Shown: positions 24,060 through 33,620 of the stretch, one piece after another
Layout: every line of letters starts with the position of its first letter
How positions within the stretch are numbered: the first letter of the stretch is position 1
The notes under the pieces: model-generated
Told to the model about the DNA's origin: nothing
The model's database searches: none
What the model saw: only the letters and a program-made list of their open reading frames with translations
Assembly (NCBI RefSeq): GCF_020535405.1
Contig: NZ_CP085036.1
Span: 992,001 to 1,056,000 of the forward strand
Direction of reading: 5' to 3'
Length of the DNA: 64,000 nt
DNA from: Antiquaquibacter oligotrophicus
GTDB taxonomy: Bacteria; Actinomycetota; Actinomycetes; Actinomycetales; Microbacteriaceae
Translations under genes and position numbers: made by a program

Positions 24060-27000
24060 TTACACGCAGGGCGTGAGCGCCTCGATGGACGGGTTGAGGC
24101 TGTTCGGTCCACCGAGCAGCGTGATGTGATCGGCGCCGAGGCTCTCGATCGCGTCGAGCGTTGCCTGGTCGACACACGCCGTCTTGACGACGAACAGAGG
24201 AGCCTCGTTGAGGGCTGCCAACACCGAACCGGCGAGCGCGTCCGGGAAGTTCAGGCCAGTGGCCAGGAACACCCGGTCGGCTTCCGTGTAGGCGTCGGCG
24301 TTGATCGACCGGGCCGCCGCGTAGCGGTCCGCGCCGTCGAGTCGCGTTGTGGGCGCGATCACGTTAGCGGCGTCGAGGATGCCGGAACTCACCGAGTTCG
24401 GACCACCGGCGACACGCAGGCTCGTGACACCCAGACCGTTCAGCAGGGTCGCGGTGTCGGAGTCGAGCGTCGGCTGGGTTCCGTTGACGAGCACAACCGG
24501 TGCGCCGATGTTGCCACCGACAGCGCCTGCGGCAAGAGCATCCGGGAAGTTCGCACCCGTTGCGAGGTAGGCGCGCTCGGCGGTGCCGAACACCTCGCTT
24601 GCGAGGTTGCGCGACACTTCGTAACGGTTCGCTCCTTCGATGCGCTCCACGGTGTCCGCCATCGTTGTCAGCTCGTTGAACACGGCCGGGGCGACGGATG
24701 CCGGGCCACCGACAACCACGATGCGCTCGGGGTCGAGCCTCGCGATCTCAGCGGACACGGATGCCGGGATCGAGGTTCCGGGAACCAGCAGCACCGGTCC
24801 ACCCTCGTGCGCAGCGGCGGGGCCCGCCGAGAGCGCGTCCGGGTAGTTGATTCCGGTGGCAACGTAGACGACCGGTGCCGTCTCGGGGAACGCCTCGGTG
24901 GAGATGTTCACCGCGACGTCGTAGCGGTTCGCTCCCTCGATGCGGTCGACGAGCGGCGGCACGGGCAGGGCGTTCGTTCCGGCGGTCGCACCCCAGTACA
25001 TCGCGCGGGCGATGTCGCTGAAGGCTCCGACCGGGTGGTTGCGGAAGAGCACCGACGTTCCGAAGAAGTACGTCTTGCTTCCCGTGGGACCAACAGCCGA
25101 GACGGCCGCCGGCTGCCCGACGAAGGCGGTGCGGTTGGCCTCTGGCCACCACCCCGAGATCATCATGCTCTCGGTGGTCGCTGCGTACGTCGACTCGATC
25201 ACGGCGTTCGAGCCGAGGCCCGTGTAACGCACGGCCGGGTACACGAACGCGGTGTCCTGCGACCACTGCGAGAGCACGCCGTCGGGGTTCACGGTCAGCG
25301 ACACGATGCCGTTTGAGCTGCTCGAGGCGCTCGATGCTCCGGCGGTGACGATGCCGAACGTGTTGGCGAAGGACGAGATCGCGGTTCCGCGACCGAGGGC
25401 CGGCTTGCCCGCGGCGAGATAGGCGTTGATGTTCGCCGTTCCCGTCGTGTTCAGGCCGCTCAGCGCGCTGCCGAGCCACAGCAGGTCGATCGTGGAGAGA
25501 TCGACGGTGCCGTTGTTGACCGCGGTTCCGTTGATGGACACGAAGTCCTTGAAGCCCATCTTCGTGAGCATGTCGCGGTCGATGTTGCCACCGGTGTAGG
25601 CGATCTTGAGCGACTTGAGCGGCTTGCTCGTTCCGTCACGCAACTCCGAACCCGAGCTCGCGGTGAAGTCGACGCCGAAGACGTCTGCGACCTCGAGAGC
25701 TGCCGAGTAGCTCGCGGCATCCGGGCCGAGGATGATCTTCTCGTCCTCGAGCTGCTCGAGCGCAATGCCCTCGGCGAGCAGGGCGTTGACCGCCTGCCAC
25801 TCGGCCGCGCCACGAGGCTCGAACGTGAGGTAGGTGCCCGGTGCGGGAACGGTTCCGGACGGGTCGACTGCCGAAACATCCGAACCCTCGAAGGTGAAGA
25901 GCTCGTCACCGGTCGTGCCGATCGAGTCGACGTCGGCACCCCAGAGGAGCGCGAGGCTCCACGCGGAGATGTCGTACATGTCGCCAACGCGGGCGCTGAT
26001 GTCGGTTCCGTCATCGAGAAGCACGTTGGCAAGGCCGCGGAGCGGCTGGTGCATGTCGACGATGTAGGAACCCGCCGCGTAGTCCTTTCCGCCAGCGGAG
26101 AACGGAGCGGATGCCTGATCCACTTCGATTCCGTGAACGAGCAGTGACTGCACGAGACGCTGAGCATCCGTGTCGGAACGCTGCGTGCCACCCTGCGGGA
26201 GCACGTACGCACGCGGGTAGTCGGCAACGTAGACGTCGGTCTCGTCCCAGATCGACACCCATTCTGTCGGCACGTCGGGCTCGAGGTCCTCGACCGCGAT
26301 GTCGGCGGGGATCTCGACCGACGGCTCGCCCGCGATTCCACGACGGAAGATCTCCATCTGGTTGTCGAGGAGGGCGGCCTTGTGATCTGTCACGTAGTCG
26401 ACGATCGTCTTGATGACGACATCGGCGACCTGGATGTTGATCGCCGCACGGGCCGCGTTAGCAGCCTGGTTGGTCGAGTTCAGCGTGAGTCGGCCGAGGG
26501 GCAGCTCGACGGTGTTCGTAATAGCGCCCTGGTAGGCGACGTACTGCGGGGCGAAGATCGGGGGCCAGTCATCCCATCCCTCACGCTGGTCGCGGTAGGG
26601 GATGTTGATCTTGCCGGTGTTGGTCGTTGTCGTACCCCCGGTCGGCGACATGTACGTGTTGCCGGGGATGTTCGCCGCGGTCACGGCCTGCTCCACGGCG
26701 AGGGCTGCGGAGTAGGCGTGCGGGATGAAGAGGTCGTACTCGTAGTTCTCACCGTGCGGCGGACCACAGGGCTCGACCTGCAGCACGTTGGTGTACCCGT
26801 GCAGGTCAACGAAGTACGTCGGCTGGATGAGGCTCGACAGGTCACGGATGATGGAGGCCTCCGCGGTCGCACCCGTCACCGCATCGCGGTTGGGGTCGTA
26901 TCCGAGAGCCTGCTCGCGCTGTCCGAGGGCGCGACCGTCAGGGTTGTTGGTGACCGTGAAGTACAGACGTGTGGTCGACAGCAACTCCTGAACGGCGGGC

Positions 27001-27560
27001 TGGGAGGCGTTGTTCACGAGCTCCTGGATGTAATTGAGTGTGGCATCCGTGCCTTCCCACTCGTTACCGTGAATGTTGCCGTTGAACCAGATCGGCACCT
27101 TGTACTCGGCCTGGAGTTCCTCATCGAGCGCCGCGGCGGTCGGGTCGTGCTTGACCATGTCGCGCCATGCGAGCTGCTGAGCAGTCTCCTCGGGCGTCTC
27201 CGGCGAGGTGAGGGTCACGAGGTAGATGTCGCGGCCGTTCGGGATGTCGGCGTTGCGCAGGTCGGTCTTGCCGACGACCTGGGCGGAGATGACGTCGCTC
27301 CCCGCCTGCAACGAGTTCAGCAGCGGTGCGATCTCGTCGTAGGGGCGGACGCCGCGGAGGTTCGATGCATCCGAGGCGAGATCGGGGAACACCTGAAGGG
27401 TGTTCTTCGTCGGGTACTGCGTCGGGAAGGTGATGCCGGCGTCAGGCCGACTGATGGGGAGAGCCGGCGGGGCAATGTCTGCCGCTGCCGGCGATCCGAC
27501 GACGAGGAGGGATGCGATGAGCGCAACACTCCCGACGCCGGCGAGAACTCGTGTCTGCAC
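24060..27560 (-). CDS. Secreted M14 zinc carboxypeptidase with cell-wall-binding (CWB2) tail
   Basis: A 1,166-residue exported peptidase. The signal peptide VLAGVGSVALIASLLVVGSP is cleaved near residue 28. The M14 domain spans about 60-420: zinc ligands His164 and Glu167 in GNIHGNEWEG, a third His probably in FVDLHGYTN, and a catalytic Glu candidate in ITNTVELPLG. A middle region (about 450-860) resembles domains of large actinobacterial M14 proteins. Three CWB2 repeats (about 870-1166) anchor it to the wall. The GTG at 27560 has CGGAGA upstream and places the signal peptide at the N-terminus. The CWB2 tail closely resembles that of the 1,730-residue protein. Confidence 0.92.
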   Translation of the reverse strand: MQTRVLAGVGSVALIASLLVVGSPAAADIAPPALPISRPDAGITFPTQYPTKNTLQVFPDLASDASNLRGVRPYDEIAPLLNSLQAGSDVISAQVVGKTDLRNADIPNGRDIYLVTLTSPETPEETAQQLAWRDMVKHDPTAAALDEELQAEYKVPIWFNGNIHGNEWEGTDATLNYIQELVNNASQPAVQELLSTTRLYFTVTNNPDGRALGQREQALGYDPNRDAVTGATAEASIIRDLSSLIQPTYFVDLHGYTNVLQVEPCGPPHGENYEYDLFIPHAYSAALAVEQAVTAANIPGNTYMSPTGGTTTTNTGKINIPYRDQREGWDDWPPIFAPQYVAYQGAITNTVELPLGRLTLNSTNQAANAARAAINIQVADVVIKTIVDYVTDHKAALLDNQMEIFRRGIAGEPSVEIPADIAVEDLEPDVPTEWVSIWDETDVYVADYPRAYVLPQGGTQRSDTDAQRLVQSLLVHGIEVDQASAPFSAGGKDYAAGSYIVDMHQPLRGLANVLLDDGTDISARVGDMYDISAWSLALLWGADVDSIGTTGDELFTFEGSDVSAVDPSGTVPAPGTYLTFEPRGAAEWQAVNALLAEGIALEQLEDEKIILGPDAASYSAALEVADVFGVDFTASSGSELRDGTSKPLKSLKIAYTGGNIDRDMLTKMGFKDFVSINGTAVNNGTVDLSTIDLLWLGSALSGLNTTGTANINAYLAAGKPALGRGTAISSFANTFGIVTAGASSASSSSNGIVSLTVNPDGVLSQWSQDTAFVYPAVRYTGLGSNAVIESTYAATTESMMISGWWPEANRTAFVGQPAAVSAVGPTGSKTYFFGTSVLFRNHPVGAFSDIARAMYWGATAGTNALPVPPLVDRIEGANRYDVAVNISTEAFPETAPVVYVATGINYPDALSAGPAAAHEGGPVLLVPGTSIPASVSAEIARLDPERIVVVGGPASVAPAVFNELTTMADTVERIEGANRYEVSRNLASEVFGTAERAYLATGANFPDALAAGAVGGNIGAPVVLVNGTQPTLDSDTATLLNGLGVTSLRVAGGPNSVSSGILDAANVIAPTTRLDGADRYAAARSINADAYTEADRVFLATGLNFPDALAGSVLAALNEAPLFVVKTACVDQATLDAIESLGADHITLLGGPNSLNPSIEALTPCV

Positions 27561-27673
27561 GTGAGTCTCCGTTTCGTGTGCGGGTGCTTTCAGGATGGGG
27601 TGGTTACTGTCCCGTCGCACTGGATCACAGTGAGTGAGGGTCGCGTGATCGGGTAAATCGCACGATTTTCCCA

Positions 27674-27756
27674 TTGTTGCGCAAGATAAATGCACGATTG
27701 CGGCAAGCTCTGCAACTATCGTGCTTTATTGCGCGCTGAGGCAACGGATTATTGCG
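27674..27756. promoter_or_regulatory. Phased TTATTGCG-like boxes upstream of the carboxypeptidase
   Basis: TTGTTGCG (27674), CGATTGCG (27695), TTATTGCG (27726) and TTATTGCG (27749) lie in an A/T-rich island; start-to-start spacings are 21, 31 and 23 bp, close to whole helical turns. The stretch 27561-27785 holds no gene and is probably the carboxypeptidase promoter. The regulator is unknown. Confidence 0.5.
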
Positions 27757-27785
27757 AGCGATTTTTGCTGCGGGCGCGACGATTA

Positions 27786-27804
27786 CCGCCTCACCACGAG
27801 GCGG
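27786..27804 (-). terminator. Terminator of the glyA-folD operon
   Basis: CCGCCTC and GAGGCGG form a 7-bp stem around ACCAC, about 90 bp downstream of the last small gene of the operon. Confidence 0.65.
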
Positions 27805-27895
27805 AAAAGCGACAGTGATCCCACCGTAGGGAGCACGTGTTTCACGCGTGTGACGAGCAGATCACTTTCGTGATGCACGTAGGAAGAAGCAGCGG

Positions 27896-28003
27896 CTAGG
27901 CGGTGACCCAGAGGCCGAGGTACTGGAGAGCGAACCCCACGGCGAGAGCCACCGCGGCGATGGAAGCGAGAGCGAGCCACAGACGGCCCCACGAAAACCT
28001 CAC
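27896..28003 (-). CDS. 35-residue single-TM protein coupled to folD
   Basis: GTG at 28003 overlaps the folD stop as GTGA and opens a 36-codon frame. It encodes a basic N-terminus (VRFSWGRLW), one hydrophobic helix ([20 protein letters not shown]) and a short tail (GLWVTA). AGAGGG lies 7 nt upstream. Some actinobacteria carry a DUF3017 membrane protein at this position after folD; this may be a minimal counterpart, but the similarity is only positional. The precise overlap and clean TM profile make it a likely real microprotein. Confidence 0.7.
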   Translation of the reverse strand: MRFSWGRLWLALASIAAVALAVGFALQYLGLWVTA

Positions 28004-28881
28004 GAATCCACCCTCTCTGCTGCATCGACGACGTTCTTAAGCAGCATCGCACGCGTCATAGGTCCGACGCCACCCGGGACGGGCGACAGGTGACCGGCGA
28101 CCTCCCCCACGGCGGGATCGACATCGCCCACGAGGCGAGCTTTGCCGGTCTCTTCGTTCACGACCCGGGTGATTCCGACGTCGAGCACCGCGGCACCCGG
28201 CTTGACCCACTCCGGCTTGATGAGCCCGGCAACACCGACGGCAGCGACGAGGATGTCCGCCCTGCGCACATAGGACTCGAGATTGGCCGTGCGGGAGTGC
28301 GTGAGGGTGACCGTGGCATCCAGCCCCTTGCGCGTGAGCAGAAGCCCCAGCGGACGACCGACAGTCAGACCACGACCGACAACGACCACGTGCTTGCCCG
28401 AGATCGGCACGTCGTAGCGCTGGAGCATCTCGACGATGCCCGCGGGCGTGCACGGGAGGGGCGAGGTGATCTCCCCGCCGACACCGAGCACCAGCCGCCC
28501 GAGGTTGGTGGGGTGGAGGCCGTCGGCATCCTTATCCGGGTCCATGAGCTCGAGCATCGCGTTTTCGTCGATGCCGCGCGGGAGCGGAAGCTGAATGATG
28601 TAGCCGGTGACATCCGGATTCGTGTTGAGGGCGATGATCGCCGCCATCACGTCCTCCTCGGAGGCCGTGGCCGGCAGATCGACACGAATCGACTCGATGC
28701 CGACCTCGGCGCAGTCGCGGTGTTTACCCGCCACGTAGGACTGCGAGCCGGGGTCGTCGCCTACAAGGAGCGTGCCGAGTCCGGGACGGATGCCGCGAGC
28801 CTTCAGCGCAGCGATTCGCTCCCGCAACTCCTCCTTGACCGCCGCCGCCGTCGCGACGCCATCGAGTGTTGTTGCGGTCAT
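28000..28881 (-). CDS. folD: Bifunctional methylenetetrahydrofolate dehydrogenase/cyclohydrolase
   Basis: A 293-residue FolD. The family blocks [22 protein letters not shown] (the conserved YxxxK within it), [10 protein letters not shown], and [14 protein letters not shown] are present, and the Rossmann region [17 protein letters not shown] follows. It interconverts methylene-, methenyl- and formyl-THF with NADP. The ATG overlaps the glyA stop (ATGA), so expression follows glyA and the upstream ZTP riboswitch. Confidence 0.96.
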   Translation of the reverse strand: MTATTLDGVATAAAVKEELRERIAALKARGIRPGLGTLLVGDDPGSQSYVAGKHRDCAEVGIESIRVDLPATASEEDVMAAIIALNTNPDVTGYIIQLPLPRGIDENAMLELMDPDKDADGLHPTNLGRLVLGVGGEITSPLPCTPAGIVEMLQRYDVPISGKHVVVVGRGLTVGRPLGLLLTRKGLDATVTLTHSRTANLESYVRRADILVAAVGVAGLIKPEWVKPGAAVLDVGITRVVNEETGKARLVGDVDPAVGEVAGHLSPVPGGVGPMTRAMLLKNVVDAAERVDS

Positions 28882-30164
28882 CAGGCCCACGAACCCGGGG
28901 ACGTCAGGCCGTCGTAGAGCGGGAAGTCGTTCGCGAGCTTCTCGACGCGCGCGCGCAGAGCCGCGACATCCGGCGTCGGCTTGAGGGCCGTCGCAATGAT
29001 GTCGGCCACCTCAGTGAACTCGGCGTCCCCGAAGCCACGGGTCGCGAGGGCGGGCGTACCGATACGAACACCCGACGGAGTCATTGGCGGACGCGGGTCG
29101 TTCGGCACCGAGTTGCGGTTCACCGTGATGCCGACCGAGTGCAGGATGTCTTCGGCGTCCTGCCCGTGAATGGCCGAGTCACGCAGGTCGACGAGCACCA
29201 GGTGAACATCGGTTCCCCCGGTGAGCACGGCGATTCCCGCGGCCTTCGCGTCGTCCGCGGTCAGACGCTCAGCGAGGATCTGCGCGCCACGGATGGTGCG
29301 CTCCTGGCGCTCCTTGAACTCGGGCTCGGCGGCGAGCTTGAAGGCGGTCGCCTTGGCGGCGATCACGTGCATGAGCGGTCCGCCCTGCTGGCCGGGGAAC
29401 ACATTCGAGTTGAGCTTCTTCTGCGTCTCGAGGTCGTTGGTGAGGATGAAGCCCGAGCGCGGACCACCGATCGTCTTGTGCACGGTCGAGCTCGTGACAT
29501 CCGCGAACGGCACAGGCGACGGATGCAGCCCTGCCGCAACGAGACCGGCGAAGTGCGCCATGTCCACCCACAACTTGGCCCCCACCTCGTCGGCGATGGC
29601 ACGGAACGCAGCGAAGTCGAGCTGCCGAGGGTAGGCCGACCACCCGGCGATGAGCACGTGGGGCTTCACCTCGAGGGCCTTCTGGCGAACGACGTCCATG
29701 TCGACGCGGTGGGTCGTGGGGTCGACGCCGTAGGCGTGGGCCTCGTAGAGCTTGCCGGAGAAGTTGAGCTTCATGCCGTGGGTGAGGTGGCCACCCTGGT
29801 CGAGTGCAAGACCGAGGATGCGGTCACCGGGGGTGGCGATCGCCGAGAGCACTGCGGCGTTGGCCGAGGCGCCCGAGTGGGGCTGCACGTTGGCGTAGGC
29901 CGCACCGAAGAGCGACTTTGCGCGCTCGATCGCGAGCGACTCTGCGACGTCCACGAACTCGCAGCCGCCGTAGTAACGGCGCCCCGGATAACCCTCGGCG
30001 TACTTGTTGGTGAGCACGGAGCCCTGGGCCTCGAGCACCGCGCGAGGCACGAAGTTCTCGCTCGCGATCATCTCGAGAGTCGAGCGCTGACGGCCGAGCT
30101 CCTGCTCGAGAACTGCGGCGATCTCGGGATCGACGTCACTGAGGGGGGAATTGAAGGTGGACAC
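28881..30164 (-). CDS. glyA: Serine hydroxymethyltransferase
   Basis: A 427-residue SHMT converting serine and THF to glycine and methylene-THF. The N-terminal block [20 protein letters not shown] and the PLP-lysine block [17 protein letters not shown] are intact. The GTG at 30164 was chosen because AAAGGAG lies 5 nt upstream; open sequence further up belongs to the riboswitch. It heads an operon with folD and a 35-residue membrane protein, regulated by ZTP, the signal of folate (10-formyl-THF) shortage. Confidence 0.96.
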   Translation of the reverse strand: MSTFNSPLSDVDPEIAAVLEQELGRQRSTLEMIASENFVPRAVLEAQGSVLTNKYAEGYPGRRYYGGCEFVDVAESLAIERAKSLFGAAYANVQPHSGASANAAVLSAIATPGDRILGLALDQGGHLTHGMKLNFSGKLYEAHAYGVDPTTHRVDMDVVRQKALEVKPHVLIAGWSAYPRQLDFAAFRAIADEVGAKLWVDMAHFAGLVAAGLHPSPVPFADVTSSTVHKTIGGPRSGFILTNDLETQKKLNSNVFPGQQGGPLMHVIAAKATAFKLAAEPEFKERQERTIRGAQILAERLTADDAKAAGIAVLTGGTDVHLVLVDLRDSAIHGQDAEDILHSVGITVNRNSVPNDPRPPMTPSGVRIGTPALATRGFGDAEFTEVADIIATALKPTPDVAALRARVEKLANDFPLYDGLTSPGSWA

Positions 30165-30189
30165 GGGCGCTCCTTTACACGGTGAGGTT

Positions 30190-30275
30190 GAGGTTCGTGG
30201 CCCAGGCGTACGGCCGCGTCCGTGTTCGGGTCGCTCCCCGATGGTGTCCCATCTCAACGCCAGTTGCGACGGTTG
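30190..30275 (-). promoter_or_regulatory. ZTP (pfl) riboswitch controlling glyA-folD
   Basis: On the minus strand CAACTGGCG, then TGGGA, then CGGGGAGCG, and after a variable loop GGCCGTACGCCTGGGC occur in order. These are the conserved halves of the pfl/ZTP aptamer, including the pseudoknot-forming CGCCTGGGC. It ends about 30 nt before the glyA ribosome binding site. glyA and folD are classic targets. It should turn the operon on when ZTP/ZMP accumulates. Confidence 0.92.
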
Positions 30276-30294
30276 AACTCTACCAGCCGCGACC

Positions 30295-30708
30295 TCAGCG
30301 CAGGGCGATGCGTGTCTCCGTCTGGGCGGCACCGCCATCACGTTTGAGGTCTCTGAGGAACCGGTCGAGAGCGGACGTGTCCTTTACTCGGACGTGCAGG
30401 TGGTAGTCCCACAGTCCGGTGACGTGGGCCGCCTCGCCCACGAGCGGGTTGCCCGCCACCCACGCGAGGAAACGATCGCGGTCGTCATCGAACTGGAGCC
30501 TCACGTCGACGTAGGCCTCGATGCCCTCCTCGGCTTCGTGTGCGGCGAGAACCGCCCGGTACCCGAGGATGATGCCGCTGGATTCGAGCTTGCGCACGCG
30601 CGCGGCCGCGGCATTGGTGCTGAGGCCAACGCGGCGACCGAGATCACTGAAGGAAATCCTGCCATCCACCGAGAGAATCGCCATGATTTCGCGATCTTTG
30701 TTATCCAC
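30295..30708 (-). CDS. Lrp/AsnC family transcriptional regulator
   Basis: A 137-residue Lrp-type protein: HTH in [28 protein letters not shown] written as two helices (about residues 18-46), then a RAM/AsnC effector domain with the typical [15 protein letters not shown]. It is divergent from a LysE-family exporter, the arrangement seen for amino-acid-responsive activators such as Lrp-type LysG analogues. It probably senses an amino acid and controls the exporter. Confidence 0.92.
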   Translation of the reverse strand: MDNKDREIMAILSVDGRISFSDLGRRVGLSTNAAAARVRKLESSGIILGYRAVLAAHEAEEGIEAYVDVRLQFDDDRDRFLAWVAGNPLVGEAAHVTGLWDYHLHVRVKDTSALDRFLRDLKRDGGAAQTETRIALR

Positions 30709-30778
30709 ACGGCGATGTTACCCGCACATACTGCGCATTTGTCGGCAACCGTAACGGCGACGGATGACACTGCCCACC

Positions 30779-31408
30779 ATGAACAGTGCACTTGCCCTCC
30801 TCGGCGGTCTCGTCGCGGGCCTCGCCATCGCGATTCCGCTCGGTGCGATCGCAGTGCTGCTGCTCCAGGAAGGGATGCACCGCGGCTTTCGCCGCGGGCT
30901 ACCGGCGGCCGCGGGTGTCGCCTCGGTGGACGTGCTCTACTGCCTCGCCGCCGCGCTCCTCGGATCGGTCGCCGCGCCCGCCGTTCGGAGCCTTGCCCCG
31001 TGGCCGGCCGTTGTCGGCGGGATCGCGCTCGTGGCCATTGCCGTGTGGAGTGTGCTGCGGCGGGCGAGCCCCGGCACCTCGGAACCGGGCAGCATTGCCA
31101 CACAACCCGCAACAGGATGGATGCGCTTCTCCCTGTTTTTCGGCCTGACACTCATCAACCCGGCGACCCTCGTGTACTTCGCGGCGCTCATGACCGGCCT
31201 CGACGGCATCGCCGGTGATGCCTGGGCAGCGGTGTGCTTCATCGCGGGGGTGGGGGTTGGGTCGTTCGTGTGGCAGGCCGCGCTGGTCGCGGTGGGTGGC
31301 ATCCTTCACGGCCGCATCGGGCCGAGGGCGCGGCGCATCACCACGGTGATCGGGTCGCTTGTGGTGGCCGCGCTCGGTGTGGGTCTCGTCGTGACCGCAC
31401 TGCTCTGA
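30779..31408 (+). CDS. LysE/RhtB family amino-acid exporter
   Basis: A 209-residue protein with about six TM helices and the LysE-type N-terminus LGGLVAGLAIAIPLGAIAVLL plus FFGLTLINPATLVYFAAL (the family's NP motif). It exports amino acids or related metabolites. The ATG at 30779 is used; an in-frame ATG at 30764 would add five residues, and neither has a strong ribosome binding site. It is paired with the divergent Lrp-type regulator and ends 4 bp from the convergent MFS gene. Confidence 0.9.
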   Translation: MNSALALLGGLVAGLAIAIPLGAIAVLLLQEGMHRGFRRGLPAAAGVASVDVLYCLAAALLGSVAAPAVRSLAPWPAVVGGIALVAIAVWSVLRRASPGTSEPGSIATQPATGWMRFSLFFGLTLINPATLVYFAALMTGLDGIAGDAWAAVCFIAGVGVGSFVWQAALVAVGGILHGRIGPRARRITTVIGSLVVAALGVGLVVTALL

Positions 31409-31412
31409 TCGC

Positions 31413-32660
31413 TCAGTGAGCGGTCGCCGGTGCCTGATCTTTCGGAGCCGAGCCGCGACGGGCCCGCGCGTGCAACCAGCGATCGCCGAGGAGGAGCAGC
31501 ACGAGACCGGCGAGTGTGATGAGCACGTCGAGGTAGGGCAGGGTTGTGATGCTCCACACGTTGAGCACGAGGCCACCGATGAGCGCTCCCCCGCCGATCC
31601 CGATGTTGAACGCGGTGGTCTGGTAGGCGGATGCCACGTCCCGCATCCGCGCGGACGCCGTGTGCAGCATCCGCGTCTGGATCATCGCCGGCACACCGCC
31701 GAACGCGATGCTCCAGGCCACCATGGCGGCGAGCACAATCCACACCGTGGTGGGGAACAGGGCGATCACGAGCACGGACGCGGCGATTCCGAGGATCGCG
31801 GTGGCCAGCGCCAGTCGCGGGTACTTGTCGGTGAGGAGCCCCGCGATGAGCACACCGATGGCCCCCGCACCGCCGTACAGGAACAGCACACCGGCGACGG
31901 CGCCACCGTCCAGGCCGACGGGACCGATGAGGAACGGTGCGATGTACGTGTAGAAGAGGTTGTGGCCCGTCATCACCAGCAGGATGACGAGGCACAGCAG
32001 CACGATGCCCGGGATCGACTTGTCCTTGCGCAGGGGCAACTGAATCTCACCGGTAACCGGCGCGGTGATGTGCTGAACGGCGGGAAGCAGCCACATGGCG
32101 ACGAAGGTCAACAGGAGCGTCACGATGGCGATGACCATGAAGGCGAGCCGCCAGCCCACCACGTGACCGATGGCGGTACCGATCGGCACCCCCAGGACGA
32201 AGGCCGCCGTCCCACCGCCGGAGACGATCGCCACGGCGCGACCGACCTGGTGTTTCGGCACGAGGTGGCCGGAGTAGGCACCGACGACCGCCCAGAACAG
32301 ACCGTGCGCGAGACCGCCGAGCACACGAGCGACAACGAGCACCTCGTACGTGGGGGCGATCGCGGCGAGCACGTTCGCGAGCACAAACGCGATCGCGACA
32401 ACCACAACGAGCCACTTGCGCGAAAAACGCCGGGTGAGGGTCGCCAGGGGTGCCGCCGTGAGCACAACGGTTCCGGCGAAGACAGTGATGAGGAGGCCGA
32501 CCTGGGAGTCGGAGACGTCGAACTCCTCCGCGATATCGGGCAAAAGACCCGTGGGGAGGAACTCGCTCGTGACCGCCGTGAAGACGAGAAGGGACAGGGT
32601 GATGAGACCCACCCAGGGGAAGGCCTGAGTGGCGTGAGATGAAGATGCTGGCGCGCCCAT
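31413..32660 (-). CDS. MFS transporter, DHA1 drug/sugar efflux type
   Basis: A 415-residue protein with 12 predicted TM helices. The loop-2/3 motif A-like region is TRRFSRKWLVV (after helix 2), and the first helix carries SEFLPTGLLPDIAEEF, typical of the AraJ/Cmx subgroup of DHA1. It would export a drug or sugar by proton antiport; the substrate is unknown. The N-terminus is short and polar and the ATG fits. It is divergent from purU and almost abuts the convergent lysE gene. Confidence 0.9.
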   Translation of the reverse strand: MGAPASSSHATQAFPWVGLITLSLLVFTAVTSEFLPTGLLPDIAEEFDVSDSQVGLLITVFAGTVVLTAAPLATLTRRFSRKWLVVVVAIAFVLANVLAAIAPTYEVLVVARVLGGLAHGLFWAVVGAYSGHLVPKHQVGRAVAIVSGGGTAAFVLGVPIGTAIGHVVGWRLAFMVIAIVTLLLTFVAMWLLPAVQHITAPVTGEIQLPLRKDKSIPGIVLLCLVILLVMTGHNLFYTYIAPFLIGPVGLDGGAVAGVLFLYGGAGAIGVLIAGLLTDKYPRLALATAILGIAASVLVIALFPTTVWIVLAAMVAWSIAFGGVPAMIQTRMLHTASARMRDVASAYQTTAFNIGIGGGALIGGLVLNVWSITTLPYLDVLITLAGLVLLLLGDRWLHARARRGSAPKDQAPATAH

Positions 32661-32762
32661 GAAGGCGATGCTCCGAATCCGTGCTGTGTGGTGCGTTCGC
32701 CGCCCGCGGGATGACGCGGGCCGGCGCCATCACCCACAAGCCTACGCCGCTACTGTAGGTGC

Positions 32763-33620
32763 GTGACCATCGCCGCCACCCACTGGATCCTCACCCTCGT
32801 CTGCGAGGACCGCCCCGGCATCGTCCACGCCGTGAGTGGGGCGATCGTCGAGGCCGAAGGCAACATCACCGAATCCCAGCAGTTCTCGAGCGACGACACC
32901 GGTCGTTTTTTCATGCGACTCCAGGTGGAATCGGATGTCTCGCGCGAGCGTTTCGAGCAAGCCCTGGCTCCCGTCACCGAGCGCTACGAGATGAGCTGGC
33001 AACTCGACGTCGTCGGACGGCCGCTGCGCACGCTCGTGCTCGTCTCGAAGGCCGGTCACTGCCTCAACGACATCCTCTATCGGCAGCGTGCCGGGCAGCT
33101 CTCCGTCGAACTCCCCCTCGTGATGAGCAATCACCCCGACCTGGCGGGCCTCGCCCAGTTCTATGACGTTCCGTTCGAGTCGCGGCCCGTGACATCCGCC
33201 GACGAAAAGGTCGCCTTCGAGAACCGCGTGCGTGAGGTTGTCGCCGAGCACGACATCGAACTCGTGGTGCTCGCCAGGTACATGCAGATCCTGTCTCCTG
33301 AGCTGTGCGCGGAACTCGCCGGCAAGGTCATCAACATCCACCACTCCTTCCTGCCGGGCTTCAAGGGCGCGAACCCGTACAAGCAAGCGCACGCGCGAGG
33401 GGTGAAGCTCATCGGCGCGACCGCCCACTTCGTCACGAGCGACCTCGACGAGGGGCCCATCATCGAGCAGAACGTGGTGCGTGTCGACCACTCGCGTACA
33501 CCGGCCGAGCTCGTCACGATCGGACAGGACGAGGAATCCCGCACCCTCACCCAGGCCGTGAAGTGGTTCTCCGAAGATCGAGTACTCCTCGACGGCGCGC
33601 GGACGATCATCTTCACATGA
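32763..33620 (+). CDS. purU: Formyltetrahydrofolate deformylase
   Basis: A 285-residue PurU: an N-terminal ACT domain (about residues 8-85, beginning ILTLVCEDRPGIVHAVSGAI) and a formyltransferase-like catalytic domain (about 90-285) with INIHHSFLPGFKGANPYKQA and GATAHFVTSDLDEGPII. It hydrolyses 10-formyl-THF to formate and THF. The GTG start lies 6 nt after TACTGT-like -10 sequence, which suggests a leaderless mRNA. nagA follows with an ATGA overlap. Confidence 0.95.
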   Translation: MTIAATHWILTLVCEDRPGIVHAVSGAIVEAEGNITESQQFSSDDTGRFFMRLQVESDVSRERFEQALAPVTERYEMSWQLDVVGRPLRTLVLVSKAGHCLNDILYRQRAGQLSVELPLVMSNHPDLAGLAQFYDVPFESRPVTSADEKVAFENRVREVVAEHDIELVVLARYMQILSPELCAELAGKVINIHHSFLPGFKGANPYKQAHARGVKLIGATAHFVTSDLDEGPIIEQNVVRVDHSRTPAELVTIGQDEESRTLTQAVKWFSEDRVLLDGARTIIFT

